Shown here one piece after another: positions 23,574 to 35,768 of a DNA stretch of 64,000 nucleotides (its first letter is position 1; each line of letters starts with the position of its first letter). The DNA lies in NCBI GenBank assembly GCA_963966185.1, contig CAWZYM010000270.1, forward strand, positions 43,501 through 107,500, in the 5' to 3' direction. A program made the position numbers and the translations under genes. A model generated the notes under the pieces. That model did no database searches, had not been told where the DNA came from, and was given only the letters and a program-made list of their open reading frames with translations. This DNA is from Rhabditoides inermis. Lineage: Eukaryota; Nematoda; Chromadorea; Rhabditida; Rhabditidae.

Positions 23574-24405
23574 AAAGTCCCAAATGCGAAAATGTATTGG
23601 TATTCATGGCATCAGAAAGAAAACGCTTGAATTTATCATCGAGTTATACCGCTAAGACTCTGTCGTCTATTGATTTTGGGAAATGGTAGATCGGTGGTAG
23701 GGCACGACCACACTTTCCTTGCGGGCGCACACAGGCCGGAGTTTCTTCCATAGCTAGAAAGAAAGATCATCAGGAAAAATCATCGTTCATCTAACCTTTG
23801 TTATCTGTCTACGTAGTTCTATGTTGGTATAAAGCAAAGTCCACGGTTGTGTAGAAAACATTGTCGCGTATATATTGGTTCTGAATGTGAGTTACGTGTT
23901 TTTACAAATCGAACATTTCGATCTTACGACAGATTCATCATGCTGCGCTGTAGCACAGTGTCGTCAACGTGTGCTGAATAGATCTAGAACGCCGGATTAA
24001 CAACACGAAAAAACAGAACACACATCCATGTTTTTTTTCCTTTCCTTTTGTATCATATCATGTTATCTATCGTTCATGTTATGTCACCCTCTCACACATA
24101 CCAATGTCGTAGTCTATTTTTTCCTGTTTTGCAATGTATTTGTTTATGTAACACGGCAATAAATATAGATACATACTTGTACGGCAAATCGGGCAGTGTC
24201 GGCGAACAATGGAAGAAACAACGCGACAGAGCAGAAACCAATGTTGCGCTCAACTTTGTACTTCTTCAGTGATTTCTGAAATATGTTCTTTTTAAATTGT
24301 GCTGTTTCAATTCGATGTTTGGTCATGTTCGTGAATACCCATTATGTCCGGTGTGAACAATAGAGTTCTGAGATTAGAGATCTGAGCTTACAATTATCTA
24401 AATAA
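23574..24405. other. No gene recognised
   Basis: Spacer between two R2 copies; only short unsupported ORFs. Confidence 0.4.
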
Positions 24406-24407
24406 CA

Positions 24408-25083
24408 AGGTTTTGCGTGGTCGGTGCAGTATGTACTTTATTATATAAAGTGAGTACTATGGCTATCTTGTCTCATTTATTTTTTTCACCACATTAGCCA
24501 AACTATTGATTCAGGTGATACCCGCGATTCGCTTAAAAACAGAAGAGTCACAACTCAGTTATTGAAAATGAATCTGCGCAGGTATATGTAGTTGGGAGAA
24601 GAAAGAACTGCTTGCTACTCGATTTTTCGAACCAGTGAAAACTAAATGTATAAATATTTTTCACCGTGTATTCGTGTATACTATATTGAAAAGAAAAGAA
24701 AAAAACGCAAAAAATGTCAAAACTAGAGTGCTTACGGCAAATGTGATTGAATACGGAAACAAACAAACACAAAAATATGATAAAGAGATAGCACAGGTGA
24801 GAACTCATTTAATTTTGATAGAAGTGAACAAATGGGAATCATCTAGGATGTACGATTTCATTGTTTGATGTTTCGCAGATAAGATGATTTAGTTGAGGAG
24901 TGTGTTCCATAATGCAAAAACCCTACTGAAAAACGTGCTGTTTTTTGAAGTTGTGTCAAAGCAAGAAATCAGGCGCCACCCATGAGAAACACGAGACCGG
25001 GAAGGTACAATGTTGAAGAGGCCAGAATACTCTAGGGCTAGGCTAGTGCAATTAGTCATAACTTTAAGAATATATTCATCGAT
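24408..25083 (+). repeat. Dispersed repeat family R2, 5' part
   Basis: Direct repeat of 22145-22825, about 2.25 kb downstream and in the same orientation, with small indels. It ends at GAATATATTCATCGATA, where the longer copy continues. It abuts the truncated 3' side of the next receptor gene. Confidence 0.75.
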
Positions 25084-25139
25084 AACCACCGTCACCGATA
25101 CTGAATATGTTTTGATAAGTCATCGTGAGTTTAAATTTA

Positions 25140-26192
25140 CAAAGTCAAGCTCAAAAGCTTAATTTGAATATGAGAGGGGCGAATTTTTGCAAAAATAGCC
25201 GAGAGCTGTCGTTGGAAATCGGTGACTTTCGTTGCCGTAGTCTTTCTTTGACTATTACACTTAGCATACTTGTTCAAGGAAGAACCGACAAACTTGAAAT
25301 TTCTGACAAACTCTTGAAAAAAAATTGTGTTTAGCTTCAATTACCACACCCTATACACATGCAAAGTCGACTCACAGTCTTTATAGCCGTGAACGCAGCG
25401 TACCCGTACATGAGAGTGCACGCAATCGTGATCGAAAACGCCACAACGATTCCTTGGACAGAGGCCATCTGAAATGTGTGGTGCACTCATCACCGTACCC
25501 ACGCACCGCCACGTGCAGCTCGTCGACCTGCAGCTGCAGTGTGCCTTGGGGGGTGAGTTCGAAGGCGACGGAGAAGTGGCAGAAGGCGTAGAAGGCGGCG
25601 TTGAGCGAGAGCGGCGCGAGCCACAACCCGCACACCAGAGCGGCGAGGCGAGCGCGCGACCAGTGCTGACAATGTGAGACGATGAGGGGACGGATCCGAA
25701 CACCCACCTTCAGATAGGCACTGGTCGGCTGCAGGCAGAGCATGAGTGTGTTGACGGCGAACGGCAGGTAGGAGAGGATGAAGACGGTGCGCAAAGCGGC
25801 CAGCAAGTAGTAGGAGGCGACGGCGAGAACGCTGTTTGTCTCCTCCTGGACAATGGGAAACACATCGCACCCTTTGACTGCATACCTTGAACAAATCGAG
25901 CAGCCGGTACTTTCGCAGCGGGAATAGACATTCGAGGATCGAGTAAAGCGTGAGAGTGGCGCAGAACTGGACGTGTTGTTAGATTTGCAGGTTTTTCAAC
26001 GAGAAAACTCACATTGTTGATGATACACTTGTAGAACGTCGGGTGGAACTTGGTGGTCTTATGGTTGTTGACGATTATAAGGACTATTATGAAATAAACA
26101 AGCAAAGATATGCTGACAACAAAGAACTGTAGCACTTCGATGTTTGGCACATGCGGGACTAACGAAGACTCAGGTGGCACGGCATTCTCCAT
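25140..26192 (-). CDS. Seven-transmembrane chemoreceptor, 3'-truncated
   Basis: Exons, downwards: 26192-26013 (Met; TM1 FFVVSISLLVYFIIVLIIV), 25966-25886 (TM2), 25845-25708 (TM3, LRTVFILSYLPFAVNTLML), 25665-25507 (TM4, LVCGLWLAPLSLNAAFYAF), 25468-25376 (TM5, GIVVAFSITIACTLMYGYAAF) and probably 25292 to about 25140 (loop 3 with KVTDFQRQLSAIFA). Phases join, with introns of 38 to 46 nt in the first half. TM6 and TM7 are not found; the dispersed repeat ending at 25083 lies where they should be. TM2 is on a 27-codon exon, as in the receptors at 28674 and 34458, so it is a distant relative of that pair. Probably a pseudogene in this assembly. Confidence 0.65.
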
Positions 26193-26227
26193 CACGTTTT
26201 CGAAAGAGTTACTGGAAAGCTCACAAT

Positions 26228-28673
26228 CTGAAATGAAGAGTATTTTTATGAACTCGATAGAAAAATGACTGTGTGTGCGAAACGCAAGAACATATAACAA
26301 ATGCCACTTAACGAACAGAAGCAGTCTCAACGCCAATCGCGAAGCAATTATTTTGCGTTCGAAGAAACATTACTCGTGAATTGAATCGTTTCCTCCAATT
26401 AGCCTGATTGCATCTTACCATCCGTGCGATAAACGTGTTTCATGTTATTCTCATTATTACGCTAACAAATATGCGATTGTTGTGTCGCTATCCATGTTGA
26501 GTCGACTGCTCTGTCCATTTCCTGTTTCATTGAAACAAGTATATGATTAGTTTGCTTTGTGACAAACAAAAAAACTTTTGTTGCAACGTTTTTGCCTCCT
26601 AAAAGACGTCGATCGAAGAGCACAAACAAGGCGTGTCCGAACGTGAATCGCAGTGTTCATCTTGTTCCAATTCGACGGTCAGACATTTTCTCTTCAAATT
26701 AGTTGTGTTGTAATGTAAACTATAGTGTGTAATGCTTGATGTTTGGTTTTTATGTCGTGTACATGTTTTAGACGTCATCATCGACGCATCATGCCGCCCG
26801 TTCAAGATGGTTAGCATAAACAAAACATCGTTGTTTTTGTTATTGTGTATTGTGTCTTATTTTGTTTTAAAGATGATTAAGATTTTGTTTTAAAGAAGAT
26901 AAGAAGATTTCACGGTTCGATGTATGTTTCGTTATGATTGATGCGTTGAATCATGACAGTGTTTTTTTTCATATTGCTTTCGTGATTGTATGCTATATCA
27001 GTTACCTATCTAATATCTGCTATCTGTCGATCTGTTACCTACTTGATACACAGGAAATAATTTGAAATTTTGAAACGATATTTCACGGTGTATTTTTGCC
27101 TTCATGAAAACTGTGTACTGTCATTTAAGTGGGTTTCGTATTATGTCAGGTTTCGTATTGTTCGTTGTGAAGAACAGAATCTATGGGTCCATCCTCGTTT
27201 CATCGTACAGCAATGATGCAGACTCGCTAGACAGACGAAAGTTGTATGCAAATTTGGCCCGATACCGTGTTATTGTGAATTGGTAGAAGTGACAGAATTC
27301 TGAAAACGAGTCTGAGCATTGCAGCTTTGCCTCAAAAAACGGGGCGCTACGCGTTTCTTTTCACTGATTTATATCAGTTTCTGAGCTCTAACTAAAAAAC
27401 GAGAAAAAATCAAAAATCGAACATTAGAGATCGATGAACACTGTTGATACACATCTTATATAAACATCAAAATGTTGGGAAGACTGCTTTAACTCAAAAT
27501 AAACAAGAAAATAGAGAGCTCTGCTTTATTAGACTGGCAAATGACCTCATTTCTTTAAAAAAAAGAAAAGAACGCCAAACGAGTGAATTGCGCGAATTTG
27601 CCCGTCGAATGAGCTTGCGCGACCCGCAATCAGGGTCACGGCAATTCACAACTGAACAGAAGCTGCATGATGAAATTTTCTTTGTTCACTGTCGAATTTT
27701 CTTTGTTCACTGTGAATTGCCGTGAGGGTGATGATGATGAGAAGCCTCATCAAATGATGTCTGGTTAACAATTGACTTCCGTACGATGAACGGAGGAAAC
27801 GCCCTAGACGCTGCTCACACAAAAATCGTCTGATTTTGGTTTCCAAAAACTCACATTTTCGAAATAGTGTTGCTAAATATGTATATATTTTAACAAAAGT
27901 TTACAAAATTTTGACACTTTTTTTTCTAGTTCACAGTTATTTATGGGTTCATAATATCTTGGTTTTTTGTACGGCACTGTCTCCCAAAACGGCTTAGCAC
28001 GTATATAATGCGTATTCAACGCCATTTCACGATTTTCGCTCTGGATTGCTGTACAATGAGCGATCAAAAAATCTAATTGGGGAAAAAGCGTAATGTTGAA
28101 TGAACTTGTTTATATTCATGTTCAAACCTTGAGCTCAACTACGCAGAATTTCCAAAACAGTTGTTCCCTACTGAATACGCTGTTTCAGGCGTTATCGATT
28201 GTTGTCGATCGATCGAGTTTTGCGTAAATCTGGAAACAAGCGTTTGTCGGAACAACTACCGGAAAACATACTAGAAAAAGCAAACCAGTTGCATTCTCCC
28301 GAATGAAAAAAAACTGTCAAAACCGGCTTCTCATTAGGGCTTTTTCGAATTCAATCTACATTGTGATCTAATGTACTAATCTAATGAAGTCATTTGCATG
28401 CGCTTGCGCTGCGAAAAAGCGCAATAAAGTTCACAAAACGAATGCCTATCCAACGTCACAATCATCTAACTGAATTAATCGTTAGGGACTTCATAGGTAT
28501 GAAAGTACAATGAAAGAAAACACCATTTAAATCTAGAGAATCATGCAAGTGTGATGTGTGATGTATACAAAAACCCATAATTCACTGAAAAAGGCACTTT
28601 TTTGGACCGTCTAGCGACGCGAAAGCTCGTCAGTTTTTCGTCTTAACATTGCAGGGCTAACGGAAATCCAGTG
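26228..28673. other. Intergenic, no gene recognised
   Basis: Upstream of the divergent receptors at 26192 (-) and 28674 (+). Apart from the hairpin repeat at 27637-27724 I find no supported exon. It contains a GCGTTATCGAT motif near 28190, reminiscent of the R2 junction. Confidence 0.4.
27637..27724. repeat. Hairpin with internal tandem repeat
   Basis: CACGGCAATTCAC and its exact complement GTGAATTGCCGTG form a 13-base stem. The loop holds two tandem copies of GAATTTTCTTTGTTCACTGT. No coding sense. Confidence 0.6.
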
Positions 28674-31065
28674 ATGTTCATTCCCGAAGTTCACGCGATT
28701 GTCATAATAACCTTCTCTTCGATCGCTGTCTTTATTTATTCGTTCATCATTGCATGTATCGGCAAGAATATCAGCGCTATTAAAATTCCTTCCACTTTCT
28801 ACAAGTTTGTGGGGAGCCAGGTTAGTGGTGTTGTGGTTTACGCATAAATAACAACTTTCCGTTCAGTACATCGCCGATTTCATAATATTCGTAGTAACTG
28901 ACATCATCTATCTTCCGCGCAAACTTCGATTTTACAAACCTTTAGGCGTGAGTTTGTCGAGTAAACAGTAAGTAGAAAGACTATTAGAAAGACGTAGAAA
29001 ACGAACCGAGTGAAAACACATTTCTAACCAGTACACAAAACGAACACTGGTGAACATTAAAAAAACACCATTCAGGATCAGAACAAACATTCTACAAAAG
29101 CGTTGTTTTTCACGATGGTTACGTTTCGATCAGTAGTCTACATGTGCTACCTGCAATTCGCAGTGTGCCGGTCGATCGCCTACTACTATGCCTACAAGAA
29201 GGTGAGATGTAAACCAGTTTCCTATATTTGTAACAGTAAAGTTTGACTCTAACTTCTCTCTTTCATGCCACCTATATCAGACGCAGTTCAGCACAAAGAA
29301 GTTGATGTACATTGTCTACGCGCTCTGGTCTACCACCATTCTCATCAACCTGCCTGTTTTCGTTGTGTATGACAGTGACGCCGGCTGGACGTTGAACAAC
29401 GATACACAGCAAGTGGAGCTGCGCGTATACAGCGACACGCTGCGACAGGTAACTGCGATTTTTTTAAAGGATGCCGTTAAAAATAATGATTACGAAAAGT
29501 TACAACAACTGAACATTATAAACGTTTCACTTCATTTCTTTTCCCACTTTGACAGCGCAAAGCCCATATTTCGCCACAGTGAAACGGTCTCTAGGTGCAG
29601 TTGCCCACATCTTGCTGAAAATTTGCCACGGCGGCATAAACTCTTATCGCCGCGAACTGTGCGGCGTTCAGGCGGTGCACGCTGTGAACCGGGCTCTATT
29701 TTGTCAGGAGTTACACACTAAAACTGATTTTTTTCATGAGTGTTCGAACAGTTTTGTTTGGTTGCGAAAAAAATGCACGGCGGACTGGCGGCCGAGGAGT
29801 GTTGAAACCTTAAACCTTAAAGGACTTATCCGGACAATGTAATCTGGCCTGATATTCAGGTTGGGGTCGCTTTTGTTTACGTCAAGAAAACTTTGTTTTG
29901 AAATTTGGGATTGTATAAACGTGGAAAAAAACAGTTTTTTTTTTATTTTTAGCAACTTCACTGCGCAAACAGAACTTTAAAACTCGTCTTTATTGAAGGG
30001 AACGAATGCGGCCCCATTCTGAAGATCAGGGAATAACACATTGTCCGGATAAATCCTTTCATTCTAAATCGACGCTTTTTTTTGTTGGGCGATTCCGTAG
30101 CTTTTGTTGAGTTTGCCTTTCAAAAGGCCTTTCTTTTTCCATTCATCTTTGTGCCAAAAATAGTTGAAGTTTTGTTGCAGTTTGCTCGATATCAGGGCAT
30201 GATGGTGAGTCTGTGTGTGGCGATCTTCTGCTCTCTCGCATACACTGCCTGCTGGATGATGGCGAGAGAACTCGCACTCACCAGCAGCGATTTCATGGTC
30301 AAAACACAGGTGTGCTTTTTTTTGCCTGACACTCGTTGTGTGTAAAAGACTAGAATTTATCGTTTCAATACATCATTGTTTAGCGCAACGTGCTTCTATA
30401 TGCCACAGTCATGTCCACCCCGCTTTTTCTCGACGCCTGCAGGACTGGATGGCAGGTGTGGACTTTTAAACTATGATAAAGTTTCCGCCACTTCTCCAGT
30501 TCAAATATCCCACCAATCGCGCGCCATGCCAGTCTTTGCACCGGTCGCGCGCAAGCAGCGCAATTTGGAATGTACTGTGAAAATAAGATAAAAGACAAGA
30601 TAAAGACAGGTAGAATAACAGACAAAACAACTAGAATCTACATACATACAATACGAGATGAAGACAAACGAAACAATCGGTTGGCAAAGTCATAGAATAA
30701 CATTTTCATTGTGATACTGCTCGTATAGGTAGAAAAGTCTCACAAGAACTGACTGAATCCTTTTTTCAGCTCTATCTCATTTGCCAGAACGAAGATGCAT
30801 CCATGACAGAAGAATTATGGTATGTACAGTTTTCTTTTCCGGTTTCTTCGATTTTCTCTTATCACTTTTTGTTTTGTCTAGGTTTTTCACGTTTCCACTG
30901 ATGCTCGCTGCTCAGCCAGTGTCGCTTTTCTCCGTCAACGCGGAAATCCGTCGTCTTGTTTGCCTGTGCTTTCCTGAAAGCGTGCAAACGAGAATGAGCC
31001 GTTCCCAGACAAAAGTTATCAGGAAATCATCCAAAGTCATTTTCAAAGGCACTATCAGATATTAA
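28674..31065 (+). CDS. Seven-transmembrane chemoreceptor A, complete
   Basis: 318-residue GPCR. Exons: 28674-28820, 28867-28947, 29076-29201, 29281-29448, 30181-30309, 30384-30455, 30770-30819, 30882-31065; all phases join. TM1 begins HAIVIITFSSIAVFIYSFII; TM2 ADFIIFVVTDIIYL; TM3 TFRSVVYMCYLQFAVCRSIA; TM4 MYIVYALWSTTILINLPVFV; TM5 GMMVSLCVAIFCSLAYTACW; then RNVLLYATVMSTPLFLDACR, and TM7 FFTFPLMLAAQPVSLF followed by NAEIRRL. The tail is basic. A paralogue with the same exon lengths lies on the other strand (34458-32183), pointing towards this one. Intron 4 carries a small TIR element, and AATAAA at 31201 may be its poly(A) signal. I do not assign a named nematode family. Confidence 0.85.
29818..30060. 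mobile_element. Small TIR element in intron 4 of receptor A
   Basis: AAAGGACTTATCCGGACAAT at the left end and ATTGTCCGGATAAATCCTTT at the right form imperfect inverted ends about 240 bases apart. The interior is AT-rich and non-coding. The corresponding intron of paralogue B lacks it. Confidence 0.6.
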
Positions 31066-31395
31066 CAATAGCCCGTGGTTCCGTGATTCGTGAATCGTTC
31101 CGTTGTTTTTTTTTCCTTTTTTTGACACTTATTGATCACAATGATCTCCCAATGAAAAAAATATATATTATGTTTCATAATGACTTAGGAAAAATCTAGT
31201 AATAAAATGAGTTAACATTGTGATGCATATTCTGCTTTACTACATATGTAGGTATTTATACACTGTTTGATGTCTTTGAGCATAAGAAGAGTTTTTTTTC
31301 ACAAATTGCGCATCCAAGACTGGCATGAAAGCTTACTTAAGCGCCATTTCACGACAGCGTTTGGTTTCCTGAACTTCAAACAAAAAAATGTTTGT

Positions 31396-31783
31396 TCATT
31401 GTCTTGTTTGCTGAGTCGACGTTAGAGGCTGAATAGATGCTGAACGAGCTGAACAACGCGAGCAAGAAGGAAACTTGATACACCGATTTATACCTGAACA
31501 GTAAGCGCCGGAAAAGATGGTTATCGCGGAGATGTAGAACATGGCAAAAAGATGGGAAGACAGAAAGTGTAACGAGAGATGCTTGCGACAGCCGTACACA
31601 GTAGGAAAAACTCAGCAGACCTGAGTAAAACAACCGCGAATAGGATTGTTTCTTTTGACTGTTTCCGTTTTCTTCTCTGTGGATGAGCCGATTGACAGCA
31701 CGATACTGCTCTACTAGGTTCGGTTCAAAAATAGGTGTGATAGTTAGATTCTGGATAACAAGAAAAACGGTATTCGTGATCAT
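31396..31783 (-). CDS. Possible membrane-protein exons, unresolved
   Basis: The minus strand has a 5' block (FLVIQNLTITP then YRAVNRLIHREENGN) and further on a hydrophobic block (SSHLFAMFYISAITIFSGAY) and a polar tail to TGA at 31396. They lie in different frames; a 39-nt intron from AAACA/GT to TTACTCAG would join the first block to LLSFSYCVRLSQ. It could be receptor debris lying between paralogues A and B. No confident model. Confidence 0.25.
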
Positions 31784-32182
31784 TCACGGGTGCCTGCTTT
31801 TATCTTTTTCGACAATTATCACTGTTCGTCAAATTTGAAATTCATAAGAGAAATCATACATCGTGTCTAAACACCACATAAGTACGGAACTTCAATAATG
31901 TATGCGACATTTAAGTGACGCCATTTATAAATTAATAAAGTTTTTTTTTCAGATTAAGCTGTTTCATCAAGTTACAATCATTTTTTATTCACTCGTCACT
32001 CTTTACAAATCACTGTTCAGATTCATTTCTCACTGTTCACTATCTAATTCATCAAGTCAATGAGATTGTACAAACAAATCATTCAAAAAACGAAAATAAC
32101 TTTTGAAACTACATGTTTATCATCACCACGTACCAGCTTAACAGAGACAAAACACAATCACTCATGTACACTTGCTGAACGA
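31784..32182. other. Spacer between convergent receptors
   Basis: AT-rich 3'-flanking sequence of receptor B. Nothing else seen. Confidence 0.4.
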
Positions 32183-32640
32183 TTACAGTGTGCGTGTGGC
32201 CCCGCTCCTGGAGATGACTTTAGATGAATTTTTGAACAACTTCCATTGGTTCAATTTCTTTTGGACGCACTTGGGAAGGCCTAGGAAGACCAGACGACGG
32301 ATCTCCGCGTTGACAGAGAGTAGCGACGCCGGCTGTGCAGCCATCATCAACGGGAACGTGTAGAACCTGGAAACATAACGGTAGAAGAGTGGCAAGAGCA
32401 GTGCACCTACCACAACTCATTTGCAATAGACGTGTCCTGTTGTCGGCAAATGAGGTAGAGCTGAACGAACAGTTTCGATTAAGCGTTCTTATTTTTGTGT
32501 GCTTTCGGAGAATTTGGGTCCACCTCTGTTTTGTTACAGGCAGGATTCCAACAAGTTTTTGATTTTTATTAATATGTCACTGATTTCTATTAATCTAACA
32601 CTAAGTATATTCTTTTCTTTCTTCTGTTTTGTCGCTTTTG

Positions 32641-32735
<95 letters not shown>

Positions 32736-34458
32736 TAGCCGGTTGAATCCGGGGTCCTCCTAGTCGAGAACAAGATGGGGTTCTTGGATTACGACAACGT
32801 CAGCAGAGGTAGTTGGGTTGGGTGGCGTCGGACGTCTTGAATTCCGTTCTTGAGTCCGCAGATGGTGCTGTGACGCCTTCTGGCTACCATGAGAGTGGAT
32901 TGCCACACCACAGGGGCTGGGTGAATTTAACAAGAATGGTTGACTCCGAGGGGGATCGCGACCGTGAGATTGAGAGACGGACGCTCTATCCACTGAGCCG
33001 CGCCCCCGGCATATTATCCGAGTTATCAATACTTGACTGTCTCTACCTGCCATCCGGTCCTGCAGGCGTCCAGAAGAAGCGGAGTCGACATGACTGTTGC
33101 GTAGAGCAGCACGTTGCGCTGAACAAGTATGTGTTGACATGAAATATGCATGTCTCGTTTCGCGCGAAAAACTAGTATTACAAAGGTAGTGCGCACCTGT
33201 GTTTTTGCCATGACATCGCTGCAAGTGACTCGGATTCCTCTCGCCATCATCCAGCAGGCAGTGTATGCGAGAGAGCAGAAGACCGCCACACACAGACTCA
33301 CCATCATGCCCTGATAGCGAGCGAACTGCAAAAACTTCATTTCGGCACAAAGGCGAATGGAAAAAGAAAGGCCTTTTGAAAGGCAAACTCAACAAAAGCT
33401 ACGGTATCGCCCAAAAAAAAATCGTCGATTAAGAATGAAAAACGAGAAGTCAGTCGATGCGACTGCGACGTTGCAGTCACCTCTCGCAGCGTGTCGCTGT
33501 ATACGTGCAGCTCTTTTCGCTGAGTGACGTTGTCCGCCGTCCATGCCACGTCATCGTCGAAAACAACGAACACGACTATGTTGGTGAGAATAGTAGTCGA
33601 CCAGAGTGTGTAGACAATGTACATCAGCGTTGGTGTGCTGTATTGCGTCTGAAACGGTTGGCTAGATCAGACCTTTATAGAAATAGAATTTAGATTTTTG
33701 ATCATTACCTAGGATGAAAAGACAAATAAACAGATGCTTATCACAACTAATTCGATTATGTCAATCGATCTAGTTAACAACACACCTTCTTGTAGGCATG
33801 GTAGTAGGCGATCGACCGGCACAGTGCGAATTGCAGGTAGCACATGTAGACCACTGATCGAAACGTCGTCATCAAGAAGAATAGCGCTTTCGTCAATACG
33901 CAGCTCTGGTCCTGAACACGTTTCAATTGATCTACTCCTGAACAATCTTCAGAGGTGATCTTTTCTTCGTTACAGCTTTTATTATGAGTCAGAAGCGATC
34001 GATTGAATGTGTGTAACAACCAAGTTGCGATCGATTGATGGTATGTAACAACCACATTTATACGTTCACGCAAAAATTAGAAGCGATCGGCAGACCGCAA
34101 ACTTTCCGAACTCCGGCTACTGCCTTCACTTTGCGGAATCTCTAGCTCTATTTTTTTGTCTTTTTCTCTCATTCTCTACCCTCACCCCGAATCCTTCGAA
34201 AAAGCGGAATTGGCGCGGCATATAGATAACGATAGTTAACATGAACATCATGGTATCCGCGACGTACTTAACACATCGTTGTTGTTTTTAATGATGAACA
34301 ACAACACCAACCTGACTGCCAACAAATTTGTAGAAAGTGGCAGGAATTTTGATGGTGTTTATGTACTTGCAGATACATGCGATAATGAACGAATATATGG
34401 AGACAACAATTGAAGAAAAGGTAATGATAGCAACAGCGTGGACTTCGAAAACAAACAT
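32183..34458 (-). CDS. Seven-transmembrane chemoreceptor B, complete
   Basis: 318-residue paralogue of receptor A on the opposite strand. Exons, downwards: 34458-34312, 34266-34186, 33911-33786, 33648-33481, 33325-33197, 33118-33047, 32460-32411, 32366-32183. The exon lengths (147, 81, 126, 168, 129, 72, 50, 184) are identical to those of A. Landmarks: HAVAIITFSSIVVSIYSFII (TM1), TFRSVVYMCYLQFALCRSIA (TM3), GMMVSLCVAVFCSLAYTACW (TM5, nearly unchanged), RNVLLYATVMSTPLLLDACR, and TFPLMMAAQPASLLSVNAEI at TM7. TM2 and the C-terminal tail differ most. Intron 6 contains a tRNA-derived SINE with a long AT tail, which does not break the coding exons. The ligand is unknown. Confidence 0.85.
32646..33008 (-). 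mobile_element. tRNA-derived SINE with (AT)n tail
   Basis: Reading the minus strand from 33008: GCGCGGCTCAGTGGATAGAG (A box), then ACGGTCGCGATCC (B box at 32953-32963, slightly changed), a body of about 220 bases, the end motif AGGACCCCGGATTCAACCGG, and a tail of about 43 AT units at 32646-32732. It sits in intron 6 of receptor B. End fragments occur at 14258 and 13890. Confidence 0.75.
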
Positions 34459-35768
34459 CCTTGGGTATAGTTGAGGATTTTTTATCCGCGAGTTAGGACG
34501 ATTGAATGAGTTTTCGCAAGCCCAGGTGGTTTATAAAGAGGCTCTTACAAAAAAATGAACACAACGTAACATTTTGTAACAACATGTTGCTCACGTTTTT
34601 TCTACTCTTTACATCACTTTTTTTGTTGAATGTGCTGTACTTTCTTCTCATGCGGTTTAAATAATTGAGTCCCAAAAGACTTTTTGCCAATCACTTGGCT
34701 ACTGTTTTTTGGTTTTACATACTGTCTCTTACTTTGGAACTTGAAGAAGGTGTTCTCTCTCAATTGTGACATCACGAGGTCTTAGTGATGTGGTCATAAC
34801 TACGAAAACGTTATCACTTTTCAAATACATCGATACTTTTTTTATAGTTTCGATATTTTTACGCCATGTTTAATCTTCCTATGTAGAAGTTCACATTTTC
34901 TTTTTATATCTATGTGAATAAAAAGTGTTTTACAGTACACTAAAAGTGTTTTAAAGATATTTTTTTAATTACCTATCCTGTTATTTTAAAGAAGTTATTG
35001 GCTTGCAATTACTTTGAAGAATAAAGTGTACATTTCGCAAAACAAAATGGAGTGCGCGGGTTCGTAGCCTCGACCTTAAATCCCACTCTGTTCTTCTACG
35101 CCACTTGGTCATTTCACTTGCTCTTCGAGCACCGAGGAAGCGAAGACGATGTGGAAAATCAGGTGCAGTGTTAAAACTATCGAAATTAAAAGTTTAATTA
35201 AAAATCGGAAAATACACTAATGCAAATTCTGACAACGCAGTTATGTTTTGATAGCCTATGTCTATCTACCATATTTTTTTTTGAATTATTCAATACTATT
35301 CATTTGTCTAAATATGTAGCCGTTGATGTGACACACCTACTATGATACAGCAAAACAAGAGAGAAAGGTTCACAAACTCGCACGTTCCAAACGCGCTCTC
35401 TATTTGAAAAAGTTTGAATTTTTTGATAGTTTGAATTTCTTGAAACAATGGAAAATTTAAAAAAAATGTACCCGGCACGCCTTTGCAACGTGTTGGTGTG
35501 CAATTTGTGCTCCTGGTAAATTGAAGAAATTTTTTATCATTGACTTGCTTGGTAAACGCCTATGAATTATATGTGAAGAGTGATTGTATGAAAAAAAGAT
35601 TGATTTTTTTCTTAGCAGTCGTTTGTACTTTTGAAGAGATTTTGATGCTTGCATTGTGCCAAATGTGCTTCTTGAAAAGTGGACGACTCAGAAGGCGAAA
35701 CAGCATAACTGTTTTTTTTTTATTCAGAATTTTGACCGTTCCGATATTTTGTTAAAAACAGCGCCTCG
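34459..35768. other. No gene recognised
   Basis: AT-rich; includes a tRNA-like scrap GTGCGCGGGTTCGTAGCC near 35054. No supported exon. Confidence 0.4.

Noticed and set aside
31560..31600. A 16-nt GT...AG string on the minus strand as a frame-restoring micro-intron
   Set aside because: A 39-nt intron slightly upstream explains the first part; the rest of this locus is too poorly resolved to support anything exotic.
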